DNA from: a virus
Length of the DNA stretch: 57,314 nucleotides
Direction: 5' to 3' (one strand)
IMG/VR virus record: IMGVR_UViG_3300020438_000044
Location: 1 to 57,314 of that record
The notes below the pieces were generated by a model. It had not been told where the DNA came from and did not search any database. It saw only the letters and a program-made list of their open reading frames with translations. Made by a program: the position numbers and the translations under genes. This document shows positions 23,127-32,508 of this stretch, one piece after another; position 1 is the first letter of the stretch, and each line of letters starts with the position of its first letter.

Positions 23127-25160
23127 ATGAGTTACATAGGCAGAAGCTCTGACGGCTTTGGATTACTAAATAAATATCGCTGGGTTGCATCAGGTGGTGA
23201 GACTTCTATTGCTTCTACGCTTACAGACAGCAACAATAAGCAATTAAGATTTACCGATAAAAACTTAGTTACCTTATTTAAAAATGGAACAAAATTAGAC
23301 CAAACAGCCTACAATTTAAACACTGCAAATACTATTAGTGGATTAACTGCACTGTCAGCAAGTGATATTATTGAAGCTCATGTTTTCGATACTTTTTCTA
23401 TAGCAACTTTTAATACTGTTCCGACTAGTGGTGGTACTTTTACTGGTGCTGTAAACGTAAGTGGAGCTGTTACAGCTACTTCATTTTCTGGTGATGGTAG
23501 TTCTTTAACAAATCTTCCAGTTACTGGTATGCCTACTACTGGTGGTACTTTTACTAATGATGTAGTTTTTGCAACTAACACTGAATTAAAGTTTGGTAAT
23601 AGTGCAAATTTTAAGATAACCAGTAATAATACTGATGGGTCTATACTAAATTATACTGGCGATATAAAAATTGAACAGTATGCAAATGATAAAGATATAA
23701 TTCTTTCTTCTGATAATTCGTCTGGTGGTCTTGCAGAGTATATAAAGTGTGATGGTAGTACTGGTAATGTATATTTATATAACTATGGTAACTGGAGGTT
23801 TAATACCAATTCTAGTGGAGTATATGTAAATGGTGTTGCTACACTCGATGGTGACGTAACTTTTACTGGTGCTAACTATAACGTAATATGGGATAAATCA
23901 GATAATAGATTAGAAGTTGCAGATGAAGCTAAAATTTCATTTGGGAGTAGTAATGATTTAGAAATATGGCATACAAACAGTGGTAGTAATTCCCTTATTA
24001 ATGCCTATAATGGTGATTTATATATTCAAAGTCTTACAGCTGATAAAGATATACTTATACGTGCTGATGATGGGTCTGGGGGAACTTCAACTTGGATTAA
24101 GTTAGATGGTGGCACTGGCGAAATAGATATTACTGCTCCTGGGGTAGTCGATATTAATTCATCTCTTGGTGATATAAATATTGGTGCTGTAGGTGGAAAT
24201 ACTATAATTTCTGGTGATACAGGTAATATGACTCTCACTAATAATGGAACTGGTGATATATCATTAGGTAATTTTAAGTTTGATAGCGACCAAACAGTTG
24301 GTTCTGGTCAAGATAATTATGTATTAACTTATGATAATTCTACTGCAAAGATTAGTTTAGAAGCTGCATCTGGTGGGGGTATGCCTACCACTGGTGGTAC
24401 TTTCACAGGAGATGTGACTTTTTCTGGCGATAATTATAATGTCTTTTGGGATAAATCTTTAGATGATTTAAGATTTGCACATGGTGCTTCTATAGACTTA
24501 CAGACGACTTCTGGTGGTGCTGGTTTAAGATTTTATCGAAATTCTGACCACTCCTATATTATGAATTACGATGGTTCTTTTAATATATTCCAAGGTGATG
24601 CTGATAAAGATGTAATTATATATGCTGATGATAGTACTGGTGGTTTTGCTAAGTACATTCAAGCTGACGGAAGTAGTGGTGAAACACAGTTATTTCACTA
24701 TGGCTCAGAGAAACTTGCAACCAAATCTACAGGAGTAGCTATTACTGGAGTATTAACACTTGGTGGTTCATTAGATGTTAATGGTAATGAAATAAGTTCT
24801 GCTTCTAATAATAATGTTGTCGTAAATCCAAATGGTTCTGGTGTAATTCAGTTAAATGCTTCTACTACTTTACAAGATGGTTCACACAATTTTGATGTAG
24901 CAAGTCACGATGGAACAAATGGATTGTTATTAGGTGGTACTCTTGTTACTTCAAGTGCAGCTGAACTAAATAAATTAGATGGAACTTCTGTAACTTCAAC
25001 AGAACTAGATAAGTTAAATGGTTATACTGGTACTACAGCAGAACTTAATCTTTTAGATTTAGGCACAGACCAACACTTAGGTATATTTAAAATATCTACT
25101 TCTGTTCCTTCTAGTGCAAGTGACTTTACTGGAAATACTAAAATAATAATGGTGTACTAA
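23127..25160 (+). CDS. Tail fibre protein with three beta-repeat blocks
   Basis: 677 residues. The N-terminus MSYIGRSSDGFGLLNKYRWVASGGETS is a typical attachment domain of marine phage fibres. The body repeats a unit: TGGTFTGxVTFSGxNYNVxWDKS, a LRFAHGA/LEVADEA-type strand, a DKDIIIxADDSSGG block and a YIKxDGSTG block, about three times. The C-terminal 100 residues hold LNKLDGTSVTSTELDKLNGYTGTTAELNLLD repeats, a triple-helix-like fibre motif. Its DNA is GAT/GGT/ACT-rich and unlike the capsid genes. Confidence 0.8.
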   Translation: MSYIGRSSDGFGLLNKYRWVASGGETSIASTLTDSNNKQLRFTDKNLVTLFKNGTKLDQTAYNLNTANTISGLTALSASDIIEAHVFDTFSIATFNTVPTSGGTFTGAVNVSGAVTATSFSGDGSSLTNLPVTGMPTTGGTFTNDVVFATNTELKFGNSANFKITSNNTDGSILNYTGDIKIEQYANDKDIILSSDNSSGGLAEYIKCDGSTGNVYLYNYGNWRFNTNSSGVYVNGVATLDGDVTFTGANYNVIWDKSDNRLEVADEAKISFGSSNDLEIWHTNSGSNSLINAYNGDLYIQSLTADKDILIRADDGSGGTSTWIKLDGGTGEIDITAPGVVDINSSLGDINIGAVGGNTIISGDTGNMTLTNNGTGDISLGNFKFDSDQTVGSGQDNYVLTYDNSTAKISLEAASGGGMPTTGGTFTGDVTFSGDNYNVFWDKSLDDLRFAHGASIDLQTTSGGAGLRFYRNSDHSYIMNYDGSFNIFQGDADKDVIIYADDSTGGFAKYIQADGSSGETQLFHYGSEKLATKSTGVAITGVLTLGGSLDVNGNEISSASNNNVVVNPNGSGVIQLNASTTLQDGSHNFDVASHDGTNGLLLGGTLVTSSAAELNKLDGTSVTSTELDKLNGYTGTTAELNLLDLGTDQHLGIFKISTSVPSSASDFTGNTKIIMVY

Positions 25161-26587
25161 TGGTTCTGTCTGTACTTGATGGTTCAACAATAAGAACACC
25201 ACATAATATTTATGTATTAGATGGTTCTACTGTAAGAAGAGTAAGACAGATAAGAGCATTAGATGGCTCAACATTAAGACACCCATTTACTAAAACAGAC
25301 TTCTTTGATTTTTCTGGTACAGCTAACACACTAAATGCAGCAACAGCAGAAGTTTATACTTACACTATAGGCAATTCGACTAATAGTGGAACTCAAACAA
25401 TTTATACTGGATATCAAAGTCAACATACTGGTACACAAAATCAAACAAATAGTTATAACTGGTATTTTGGTGCAGGAAATCCAGGCTCTTCTAATGGCAC
25501 AAGTTGGACAAGAGTATTCGGAAGTCAAACACAAGGTAGATATTTAACTGGTATAAATTACTGGCCCAACGCAAGTTCAATTAGCATGAATTATACAGTA
25601 GGTGGTTATGTATATTATGCTGCTAATTTTTGTTTTGGTAACGTTGGTGTTTATAGCAGTAATGCAAATATTGCTGGTGGTGCTAACAACTGGACAACTT
25701 ATACACACTTTGTTGGTCCTACAACTTGGTCAACTAAATATCATGAACCACATGGAGGTCCATCTGTATCAGGTGGAACATCAGGTGCAAGTCCACAATA
25801 CTCATTAGTTTCTGGTTCTACTGGTGGATATGGTTATTACGGAGGAAGTTACTCTTTTAATAATAGTTCATCTGCTGGTGTAGGTGTAAGAGTTTATGCA
25901 TCTTTCTATGCAGGCTATGGTTCATCTATGCAAAGTAACGGATATATAAATGTTAATATGGTTGGCACACAATATTATACCTACTACTTAAATGGTGTTA
26001 ACCAGTCATCAACTACTGTAAATTTAGGTGCGTCATATTCTATTAGTGGTGCTGGATTTAGTGGTAGTGGTACATTTACCAATTCGAATACTGCTAGTAC
26101 ACACGCAAACACTTTGAAAGCAGGACTATCAAGTATGTTACCTAGTGGTTGGTCTGTTTTCAGAAGTGGCAATACTGTAACAGTAACTGCTCCAGCTAGT
26201 TCTGGAAATGTAAACGATATGTCAATAAGTATTTCTAATGGGAGTGGTGTTAATACTGGAACAAATCCAAGTCCAGGCAATTCTTCTATTGTAAGACCAG
26301 CATCAAATGTTAGTGGCAGTGGTTCTACAACTCAAGGTGTAAATCAAACTGGTAACTTAACTACTGCTACAGTAACAAGTGGTGGTAATTCAACTTCTGT
26401 GAACTTATCAAATGGTGCAAGTACAGATACAGCAGGAAGTGAGATAGCAAGTGCAATGAATGGTTTAGCTGATACTACTGCAACCTATGATAGTGGAACA
26501 AATAGAATGACAGTAGTTGCTCCTGGTGATACATCTGTTTCATTAAGTAATCCTAATTCTTTAAGTGTATCGAAAGTGAGTTTATAA
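25160..26587 (+). CDS. Ser/Gly/Tyr-rich tail protein with LDGST repeats
   Basis: 475 residues. The first 40 hold three short repeats: VLDGSTIR, VLDGSTVRRVRQI and ALDGSTLRHP. A long Ser/Gly/Asn/Tyr-rich beta region follows (QSQHTGTQNQTNSYNWYFGAGNPGSSNG and similar), and two Ig-like or FTT-type repeats lie near the end (GASYSISGAGFSGSGTFTNSN and NLTTATVTSGGNSTSVNLSNGAS). The start shares one base with the fibre stop. It is likely a tail-tip or fibre-associated adhesin; the composition suggests secreted-protein-like beta solenoids. Confidence 0.65.
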   Translation: MVLSVLDGSTIRTPHNIYVLDGSTVRRVRQIRALDGSTLRHPFTKTDFFDFSGTANTLNAATAEVYTYTIGNSTNSGTQTIYTGYQSQHTGTQNQTNSYNWYFGAGNPGSSNGTSWTRVFGSQTQGRYLTGINYWPNASSISMNYTVGGYVYYAANFCFGNVGVYSSNANIAGGANNWTTYTHFVGPTTWSTKYHEPHGGPSVSGGTSGASPQYSLVSGSTGGYGYYGGSYSFNNSSSAGVGVRVYASFYAGYGSSMQSNGYINVNMVGTQYYTYYLNGVNQSSTTVNLGASYSISGAGFSGSGTFTNSNTASTHANTLKAGLSSMLPSGWSVFRSGNTVTVTAPASSGNVNDMSISISNGSGVNTGTNPSPGNSSIVRPASNVSGSGSTTQGVNQTGNLTTATVTSGGNSTSVNLSNGASTDTAGSEIASAMNGLADTTATYDSGTNRMTVVAPGDTSVSLSNPNSLSVSKVSL

Positions 26588-26787
26588 TGGCAAGAACTTG
26601 TGAATGTGGTGAAGACACAGATGCTTTATATTATTACAAATCTACTGTTGAAGGTAAGTTTGATATATGGAGTGAAGTAAAATATGATACAGACCCAGAC
26701 GGATATAAATATGACCCAATACCTTGTGGTATAAATTGTAAGAATTGGGAGAACTTTGTTGTCAAAGAGGAAGGTGTACCTTACTAA
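26587..26787 (+). CDS. 66-aa cysteine-containing protein
   Basis: Starts MARTCECGEDTDALYYYKST, with four cysteines arranged CxC and CGINC, and is rich in Tyr/Asp. It could bind a metal or form disulfides. It is coupled by TAATG on both sides. The function is unknown; the position at the end of the fibre cassette suggests a tail part. Confidence 0.6.
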   Translation: MARTCECGEDTDALYYYKSTVEGKFDIWSEVKYDTDPDGYKYDPIPCGINCKNWENFVVKEEGVPY

Positions 26788-26981
26788 TGAAACAATCTGT
26801 TGAACCAACATTAAAAGTTCAAATGAATCTGGAAGCACATGAACGTGAGTGTGCTGTTAGATACCAAGCCGTTCAAGATAAACTTGATAGCCTTGATAAA
26901 CGTATGTGGAGACTAGAAGGTATGCAAGCTGTCACAACTTTATCTATTCTTGGACTTGTAATTTCAATCGTTTTAACTTAG
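26787..26981 (+). CDS. 64-aa coiled coil with C-terminal membrane helix
   Basis: The ATG at 26787 overlaps the previous stop. Residues 12-42 are a coiled coil (NLEAHERECAVRYQAVQDKLDSLDKRMWRLEG) and residues 45-64 a membrane helix (AVTTLSILGLVISIVLT). This layout is like XhlA-type holin accessory proteins, but the lysis genes are 23 kb away. It may anchor something at the membrane instead. Confidence 0.55.
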   Translation: MKQSVEPTLKVQMNLEAHERECAVRYQAVQDKLDSLDKRMWRLEGMQAVTTLSILGLVISIVLT

Positions 26982-26990
26982 GAGTATACC

Positions 26991-27116
26991 ATGGGTATGC
27001 AATTAGATACTAAAAAAGTAATAACAAAACCAATCCCTAGTAAAGTAAAAGCTTTTAGGGCAGGTAAACCTATTCTTAGAAAAAGTAAGAAGATGGGTAA
27101 ACGTCAGGGAAAATAA
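26991..27116 (+). CDS. 41-aa basic protein
   Basis: ATG 26991 preceded by AGGAG. The peptide starts MGMQLDTKKVITKPIPSKVK and ends KKMGKRQGK; it has many lysines and no cysteine. It is one of several Lys-rich microproteins in this genome. Its stop touches the TTG start of the next gene. Confidence 0.5.
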   Translation: MGMQLDTKKVITKPIPSKVKAFRAGKPILRKSKKMGKRQGK

Positions 27117-27404
27117 TTGTCGTCTAAGTCAAGATTACAAAATCTTTCTAAACTTACAGAGTCTACTGGTTGGAAACAAATAGTAGCAGTAATGGAAGAA
27201 GAAATCGTTAAGTCTGCTATGAGTATAGCTGAAAGTCCTAAGATGGATTTAGAAGAAATTAACTTCAGACGAGGCGCAATATGGGCAGCAAAACAATTAC
27301 TCGAAATGCCCAATCGTTTAAAAATACGCTATGAGAATGAAATTGCGTTAGAAAAGGTAGACGAAAATAAAAAAAAGAGTAATATAGATATAACTGAAAC
27401 TTAA
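27117..27404 (+). CDS. 95-aa helical protein before scaffold gene
   Basis: TTG start directly after the preceding TAA. The sequence is almost all helix: RLQNLSKLTESTGWKQIVAVMEEEIVKSAM, then FRRGAIWAAKQLLEMPNRLKIRYENE. Similar small proteins often sit just upstream of scaffolds in marine podoviruses and are of unknown function. A morphogenesis role is inferred from position. Confidence 0.6.
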   Translation: MSSKSRLQNLSKLTESTGWKQIVAVMEEEIVKSAMSIAESPKMDLEEINFRRGAIWAAKQLLEMPNRLKIRYENEIALEKVDENKKKSNIDITET

Positions 27405-27435
27405 TCTTCGCTACGGCTGAGAAAGGAAAAACCAA

Positions 27436-28536
27436 ATGGCTACACAACAACAAGACCCTCAAATGGCAGCAGACGCAATCAATCGTATTGCTTCAAACCA
27501 GTTGGGCGTTCCAACGCAACAGGCGCAAACACAACAACCTGCTCCTCCTGCATCACAACCACAAGCACCTAAAGCACCACCTAAAGACTCTGCCGCTGAA
27601 CAAGCCGCTTCTAAAGGTTCGCCTGATACTGAAGGCGATAAGATGTCTGCTGAGGCAATCATCTATGAAATAGACTTTGGTGACATGGATAAAGAAGGCA
27701 ACAAGAAAAAAAGAGAACTTACGCCTAATCAAATTAAATCTACATTCGAAAGGTATTCGGCACTTAATCACAAGAATGCAGTATATAAACCAATCACAGA
27801 CGTTATTGACCAATATATGAGAACTAATCCTGGTGTATCAACAAAACAAATAGCAGAACAACTGGCAAATATTTCAAAGGCAGGCGAGTCAAATCCCACA
27901 ATGGGAAATACAAAAGGTGACAAGCCAGGCGTTTATGAAAAAGACACTGCTCTTAAATCTGGTGATGTAGAAGCGTCTCTCAAGAAATGGGAAGAAGACA
28001 ACGCAGTAACTCTACCACCTGGCTTTAGAGACATGATGAACATGTCTGCACAAGGCAATAGTAATGTTGGTGCTATGCAACAAGAACTTGCACAGGTAAA
28101 AAACATGTTACGTCAAGTCGTAGCACAGAGTGCAGGTATGGCAGACGCAGCAAAAGCAGGTTTCCAAACTGGTGAAAACGCACAAATATCAGCAGCTAAA
28201 CAAACAATAGCAAATAATTTAGACAGAGTTCAACAAGCTTTAGGTCTGGCAGACGGAGACGCACAAGAGTTTCAGATGTTTGCAGCAGAACGTGGATATA
28301 CAATGGAAGACTTTGCAGACCCACAGCTTACAATTAAAGTAATGACAGATTACAAAAATAACAAATCATCGCCAGAGATGGCTAGACTTAGAGACATCAT
28401 GGGCAAAAGACAAGCGTTTACTGGTAGCGTAGGTCAAACTGCCAATGCAGATGTTGGTGCAGGAGCATCAGAACAATCATCTCCCTCTACCTTTGATAGA
28501 TTTACAAATAATGTAATGACTCAAAAAGGTTACTAA
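27436..28536 (+). CDS. Capsid scaffolding protein candidate
   Basis: 366 residues directly upstream of the major capsid gene. Residues 20-70 are Gln/Pro/Ala-rich and disordered, the middle is acidic and helical, and the C-terminal half is rich in Gln/Ala/Met helices (QQELAQVKNMLRQVVAQSAGMADAAKAG) with a final basic-aromatic tail. This is the usual build of phage scaffolds. The gene ends at a strong terminator, so scaffold and capsid can be made in different amounts. No protease motif is seen. Confidence 0.7.
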   Translation: MATQQQDPQMAADAINRIASNQLGVPTQQAQTQQPAPPASQPQAPKAPPKDSAAEQAASKGSPDTEGDKMSAEAIIYEIDFGDMDKEGNKKKRELTPNQIKSTFERYSALNHKNAVYKPITDVIDQYMRTNPGVSTKQIAEQLANISKAGESNPTMGNTKGDKPGVYEKDTALKSGDVEASLKKWEEDNAVTLPPGFRDMMNMSAQGNSNVGAMQQELAQVKNMLRQVVAQSAGMADAAKAGFQTGENAQISAAKQTIANNLDRVQQALGLADGDAQEFQMFAAERGYTMEDFADPQLTIKVMTDYKNNKSSPEMARLRDIMGKRQAFTGSVGQTANADVGAGASEQSSPSTFDRFTNNVMTQKGY

Positions 28537-28549
28537 TTACCAAAAACTT

Positions 28550-28588
28550 ACCCCCTAGTTAAGGCATTTTCTAGGGGGTCTTTTTTTA
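28550..28588 (+). terminator. Intrinsic terminator after scaffold
   Basis: ACCCCCTAG (28550-28558) pairs with CTAGGGGGT (28571-28579) in a perfect 9-bp stem, followed by a C and eight T. It separates the scaffold transcript from the capsid gene. Confidence 0.9.
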
Positions 28589-28723
28589 TAAGGGTAGACA
28601 GACTTATTATTATTAGTTAATACTATATATATGCGCTACGGCTCATATATATAAGAGATTAACGATGGACTTCCGTGAACCTCGCTTAAAATTTTAATTT
28701 TGTTTTTTTAAGGAGAAACTACA
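28589..28723 (+). promoter_or_regulatory. Capsid gene leader with AT-rich hairpin
   Basis: 135 bases between the terminator and the capsid start. TATATATATG (28624-28633) pairs with CATATATATA (28644-28653); the ten-base loop is CGCTACGGCT, which also occurs at 27409-27418 before the scaffold gene. AAGGAG precedes the ATG. A promoter must lie here, since the terminator is immediately upstream, but I see no clear sigma-70 pair. Confidence 0.5.
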
Positions 28724-29920
28724 ATGGCCCCTATTCAAGGCATGAGAGGGACAGGCGAGTTCGGTTCAGACTTCCGTCCTAAAAACTACAGAGAGTTATT
28801 CACTCTTTTAGAACCAAATGGTAATGCACCATTAAACGCTATGTTAGCTATGGGTTCATCAGAACCAACAGACGACCCTGAGTATAAAAACTTCAGAGAC
28901 GAGTTGCCTGATAGAGTTATCACAGTTAACGGAGCAGTAAACTCAACGTCTACAGCATCAATAACAATAGATGCAGCAGACGACAACAAGTTTGCAATTA
29001 AAGGTGCAATCGTTATAAACCAAACTACTGGTGAAGTTATGCATGTTACTGCTGATACAACAGCAACAACTCTTGCTGTTACTCGTAACATCGGAGGCAC
29101 TTCTCACCAGATTGCAGATAATGCAGTCCTGTTTGTAGCAGGCTTTGCGGCAGCTGAAGGTGCAACATCACCAACAGCAATCACATTTGATGCTACAGTA
29201 ACCAACAACTTCACTCAGATTTTTAGAACTGCTTTCCAAGTATCAAATACTTTGGCAAGTACCTACCTAAGAACTGGTGATAAGATGGACGAATCAATGA
29301 CTAAGGCATTAAAATTACATATGTCTGACATTGAAAGAGCTATGTTCTTCGGTAATAAAAACGAAGCAAGTGGTTCAACTGCAAGTCCAACTAGATACAC
29401 AGGTGGTTTAACTAACTCACTAACTAACGTGGTAGACTTGGCAACAAGTAACGCTACCTATGGTAGTAGTGCTGCAAACAATATGACTGAAGACGGCTTA
29501 GATAAGCTTTTGATTTCTACTATATTTAAATATGGTTCAAAGCAAAAGATAGCCTTTGTCGGTGAAACATGTGCAGCTTTATTACAAAAAATAGGTAAAG
29601 CACGTTGGCAACCAACAGCGATAGAAGGTAGCTATGGCATCAACCTAACACAATACAGCACTTTCGCAGGTGACTTGATGGTACACTTACACCCACAGTT
29701 CCGTCAGTTAGCTCATATGAAAACTGCAATGGTTATTGTTGATTTCCCATATCTTGTTTATCGTTACCTAGAAGGTCGTGACACTCAACTTTTAGAAAAT
29801 CGACAAGCAGTAGATGCTGACTCTATGAAGAGTGAATATCTAACTGAGTGTGGATTAGAACTTCTACAAGATAAAGTTCATGGTTATGTTAAAAACTGGG
29901 CAGGCGTAGCCGCATCTTAG
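28724..29920 (+). CDS. Major capsid protein (SU10/DUF5309-like)
   Basis: 398 residues, HK97-fold type. The N-terminal arm leads into RELFTLLEPNGNAPLNAMLAM, and a Thr/Ala-rich insertion of beta repeats occupies residues 75-145. Then come FTQIFRTAFQVSNTLASTYLR, MDESMTKALKLHMSDIERAMFFG and a C-terminal domain with DLMVHLHPQFRQLAHMKTAMVIVDF. These segments match the SU10-type capsid family (PF17236). AAGGAG lies eight bases before the ATG. It is isolated between two terminators, consistent with a dedicated strong transcript. Confidence 0.88.
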   Translation: MAPIQGMRGTGEFGSDFRPKNYRELFTLLEPNGNAPLNAMLAMGSSEPTDDPEYKNFRDELPDRVITVNGAVNSTSTASITIDAADDNKFAIKGAIVINQTTGEVMHVTADTTATTLAVTRNIGGTSHQIADNAVLFVAGFAAAEGATSPTAITFDATVTNNFTQIFRTAFQVSNTLASTYLRTGDKMDESMTKALKLHMSDIERAMFFGNKNEASGSTASPTRYTGGLTNSLTNVVDLATSNATYGSSAANNMTEDGLDKLLISTIFKYGSKQKIAFVGETCAALLQKIGKARWQPTAIEGSYGINLTQYSTFAGDLMVHLHPQFRQLAHMKTAMVIVDFPYLVYRYLEGRDTQLLENRQAVDADSMKSEYLTECGLELLQDKVHGYVKNWAGVAAS

Positions 29921-29941
29921 GAGATTGATTTTCCTCAATGT

Positions 29942-29980
29942 AAAAAGGGAGCATTTTATGTTCCCTTTTTATGTTTTTTT
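29942..29980 (+). terminator. Intrinsic terminator after capsid gene
   Basis: AAAAAGGGA (29942-29950) pairs with TCCCTTTTT (29962-29970), extended by three inner pairs, followed by ATG and seven T. A perfect TATAAT follows at 29985-29990 but has no -35 partner at the right distance. Confidence 0.88.
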
Positions 29981-30055
29981 AGGGTATAATCATACATAAG
30001 GATATAAAACTACCCACCTGGTGGTCTTTATACGAAGACATTTTTGGAGAGATAC

Positions 30056-30346
30056 ATGGCAGAATCAAGTAAAACTAAAAAAGTTAGAGCTAGAAACGCA
30101 GATGGCACACTCAAGTCAGATGACAAAAGTACACCGAATGTAAACGAAGCATGGGTACAACCAACTGCTTCTACTGTAATTTATGAAAGCAAAGAAAAAG
30201 AACCTTACATGTTTGAATGTGCAGACATTAGAAGCACAAGAAATACAATCTCTGGCTTATGCGAATGGGAAGTTGAAAAATCAGACACTGAGAGATTTGA
30301 AAAACACCACTTCTTTTTAAACGGCAGAGTAAGAAGAAAGGCTTAA
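30056..30346 (+). CDS. 96-aa protein after capsid gene
   Basis: The ATG at 30056 lies after GGAGAG. The N-terminus is basic (MAESSKTKKVRARNADGTLK); the rest is a strand-rich domain with two cysteines (PYMFECADIRSTRNTISGLCEWEVEKSD) ending in HHFFLNGRVRRKA. A small protein at this place is usually a head decoration or head-completion factor. I do not recognise the family. Confidence 0.6.
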   Translation: MAESSKTKKVRARNADGTLKSDDKSTPNVNEAWVQPTASTVIYESKEKEPYMFECADIRSTRNTISGLCEWEVEKSDTERFEKHHFFLNGRVRRKA

Positions 30347-30349
30347 CAT

Positions 30350-30988
30350 ATGGCACTTTACCTACCAGACGGAAGAGTATGGACAGGCGACACGCATACT
30401 ATGACAGACGGAAGTGTTATGTCTGGAGCTACCCATACATCTGAAAGTCAAAAACTTTCTACTGAAAAAAGTAATTCTAACCCCCACATAAAATCTGGCT
30501 ACTCGCCTCTAAGAACTTTGTGCATGTCTGCACTAAGAAGATACGGAGAGTTTTCACCAGGCACTGTGGACGGAGACGTGCTTCTCATGTTTATAGAATT
30601 TGCAAACATGGTTATAGACGATATAAGAATGCACCCTTACGCACCAACAAAGAATGACACAGACAGTTCTGGTTCAAATATTGTTGTTCCAGTAACATTT
30701 GACTATTACGAAAGTCTTGATGATGTAAGAGAAGTTGATGATGTTATTATTGTGCAAGGTATTCTTTATCATTATGCAGTACAACAAGGCAGTGAAAAGA
30801 TACAGTTCTATATGCCTATGTACCACAGAACTTTAAATCAGCAGTTATGGAGACGACTTAACGGATATACAATTAGGTACAAAGAAAAAACTAATTACGA
30901 TAGGTCAGAGCCTTACGCAAATCTTGAATTACTTAATAGGAACAATAGCGGCACAACAAGTACATCATATACTGGCAGTTCCAGTTAG
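30350..30988 (+). CDS. Head-tail adaptor (P22 gp4-like) candidate
   Basis: 212 residues. The N-terminus has a repeated-looking DGRVWTGDTHTMTDGSVMSGATHTSES segment found in phage head-tail proteins. The core is helical: SPLRTLCMSALRRYGEFSPG, DVLLMFIEFANMVIDDIRMHP and VQGILYHYAVQQGSEKIQFYMPMYHRTLNQQLWRRLNG. Placed between capsid and a P22 gp10-like protein, it fits the tail accessory ring that binds portal. The C-terminus is Ser/Thr-rich and flexible. Confidence 0.65.
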   Translation: MALYLPDGRVWTGDTHTMTDGSVMSGATHTSESQKLSTEKSNSNPHIKSGYSPLRTLCMSALRRYGEFSPGTVDGDVLLMFIEFANMVIDDIRMHPYAPTKNDTDSSGSNIVVPVTFDYYESLDDVREVDDVIIVQGILYHYAVQQGSEKIQFYMPMYHRTLNQQLWRRLNGYTIRYKEKTNYDRSEPYANLELLNRNNSGTTSTSYTGSSS

Positions 30989-30995
30989 GAGTTAA

Positions 30996-32507
30996 ATGAC
31001 AAGTCCTGTTAAATCACCAAGTGGAGTAAGGGTCAAAAGTTACCCTTACGAAGACTTTCAAGGATTAGATACTTCTCGTGATGTTACTTCTTTAGATACT
31101 GGTAAACAACAACATCTTGCAAAGCTTACCAACGCCACATGTGATTGGCGTGGTCAGATAGTAAGAGAGCCGTCTGCCAAGTTTAGAAAAGGAACTTTTC
31201 CTGTAAATCACGTTAGATACTTCAACACAACAGAAGCTTTTTTTGTAGAACAGACAGGTTCTGGTATTACATTTAAGTCTGAACGTGACCATGTTTTAGA
31301 AGACGTACACCCAACGTCTGCAATAGTATCGACAACAATTTTTAATCAAAAAGTACAAATTTCTTGCAGACAGCGACCAATGTATATGTACGATGGAACA
31401 ATATTTAAACGAAACCAATCAAAAGCCATTAACGATTTAAAGCCTGCATTCTGCACGTCTATACAAAGACGTCTGGTGGTAGCAGGCATTAATGGCAAAG
31501 AAACAGAAGTCCATTTTTCTCGTGTTGACCAAGATGAGATTTTTCCTGATGACGAACAAGATACAAGTACAAACGTGTTACGTGCAGGCTTTATTGACAT
31601 AGCAAATCTACTTGGTTCAGCAGACAAGATAACAGGGCTAGGTACATTCGAACAAAATAGACTTGTCGTCTTTACAAGTGACAAGGCTGTTATCTATAAG
31701 ATAGACCCTAGCATAAGCAACTGGTTATTAGATGACAATGCATACGTCAACATTGGTTGCGTAAGCCATAATACAATACAAAACGCAGGAACAGATTTAC
31801 TATTCTGCTCTCGCTCTGGCATACACTCTGTTAAAAGGTCAGAGGATAATGGGCTTCTGGTTTATTCGTACAGTCTTTCAGATAAAGTAGACATATTGTA
31901 CAGAGAACTTTTTAATTCATGTCCAAACCCAGAACTTATCAGTGCTGTCTTTGACCAAGACTCAGCACAGTATCATGTATTTTTTCCACAGTCTGGTGAT
32001 TTTTTATGTAAAAGACTTACATTATCTATGAACCCAGAAGGTGGTCAGGCACAACCTAAGTACAGTCAAGGTGATTTTTTAAATGCTAGATGTGGAGATT
32101 TTTTAAACGGCAAGCTTTTATACGGAACAACTGGTGGAATACATGAAGTTTTACAACCAGAACAAATAGATAAAGACGCTGTAACACCAAATATAGGTAT
32201 AACAACACCCTTACTTTGGCACGGAAGTTTAGAAGAAACAAAAGAAACACATAGCGTAGTAATACAAGCAGCAGGAAAAGGCATTATAAATGTAGATGCA
32301 CAAGACTTACACGGCAGAACAATAGGTTCATTAGTTATAGAAGTTGATGACACATCGGACGACAACTACTTCCAAGATGTGCCATTATCTAAACAATACG
32401 AAAGAAGTTGGAAACATAGATACAAAGCCGCACAGTATAGAATAACGACTACTGGTGGCGAAGGTTTATTAAGAGTTATAGGATTTGCAGTAACTGTGAG
32501 GGCATAA
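30996..32507 (+). CDS. Packaged-DNA stabilisation / tail hub protein (P22 gp10-like)
   Basis: 503 residues of mostly beta strands in propeller-like order: NATCDWRGQIVREPSAKF, VAGINGKETEVHFSRVDQDEIFP, LGTFEQNRLVVFTSDKAVIYKI, NTIQNAGTDLLFCSRSGIHSVKR and YHVFFPQSGD. This arrangement of blades is known from P22 gp10-type proteins that plug the portal and carry the tailspikes. It is followed by a fibre gene, as expected for a hub. The assignment is by pattern and place. Confidence 0.7.
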   Translation: MTSPVKSPSGVRVKSYPYEDFQGLDTSRDVTSLDTGKQQHLAKLTNATCDWRGQIVREPSAKFRKGTFPVNHVRYFNTTEAFFVEQTGSGITFKSERDHVLEDVHPTSAIVSTTIFNQKVQISCRQRPMYMYDGTIFKRNQSKAINDLKPAFCTSIQRRLVVAGINGKETEVHFSRVDQDEIFPDDEQDTSTNVLRAGFIDIANLLGSADKITGLGTFEQNRLVVFTSDKAVIYKIDPSISNWLLDDNAYVNIGCVSHNTIQNAGTDLLFCSRSGIHSVKRSEDNGLLVYSYSLSDKVDILYRELFNSCPNPELISAVFDQDSAQYHVFFPQSGDFLCKRLTLSMNPEGGQAQPKYSQGDFLNARCGDFLNGKLLYGTTGGIHEVLQPEQIDKDAVTPNIGITTPLLWHGSLEETKETHSVVIQAAGKGIINVDAQDLHGRTIGSLVIEVDDTSDDNYFQDVPLSKQYERSWKHRYKAAQYRITTTGGEGLLRVIGFAVTVRA

Positions 32508-32508
32508 A

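Noticed and set aside
29985-29990. Perfect TATAAT after the capsid terminator as a promoter
   Set aside because: No acceptable -35 box lies 16-18 bases upstream; that position is inside the terminator stem.
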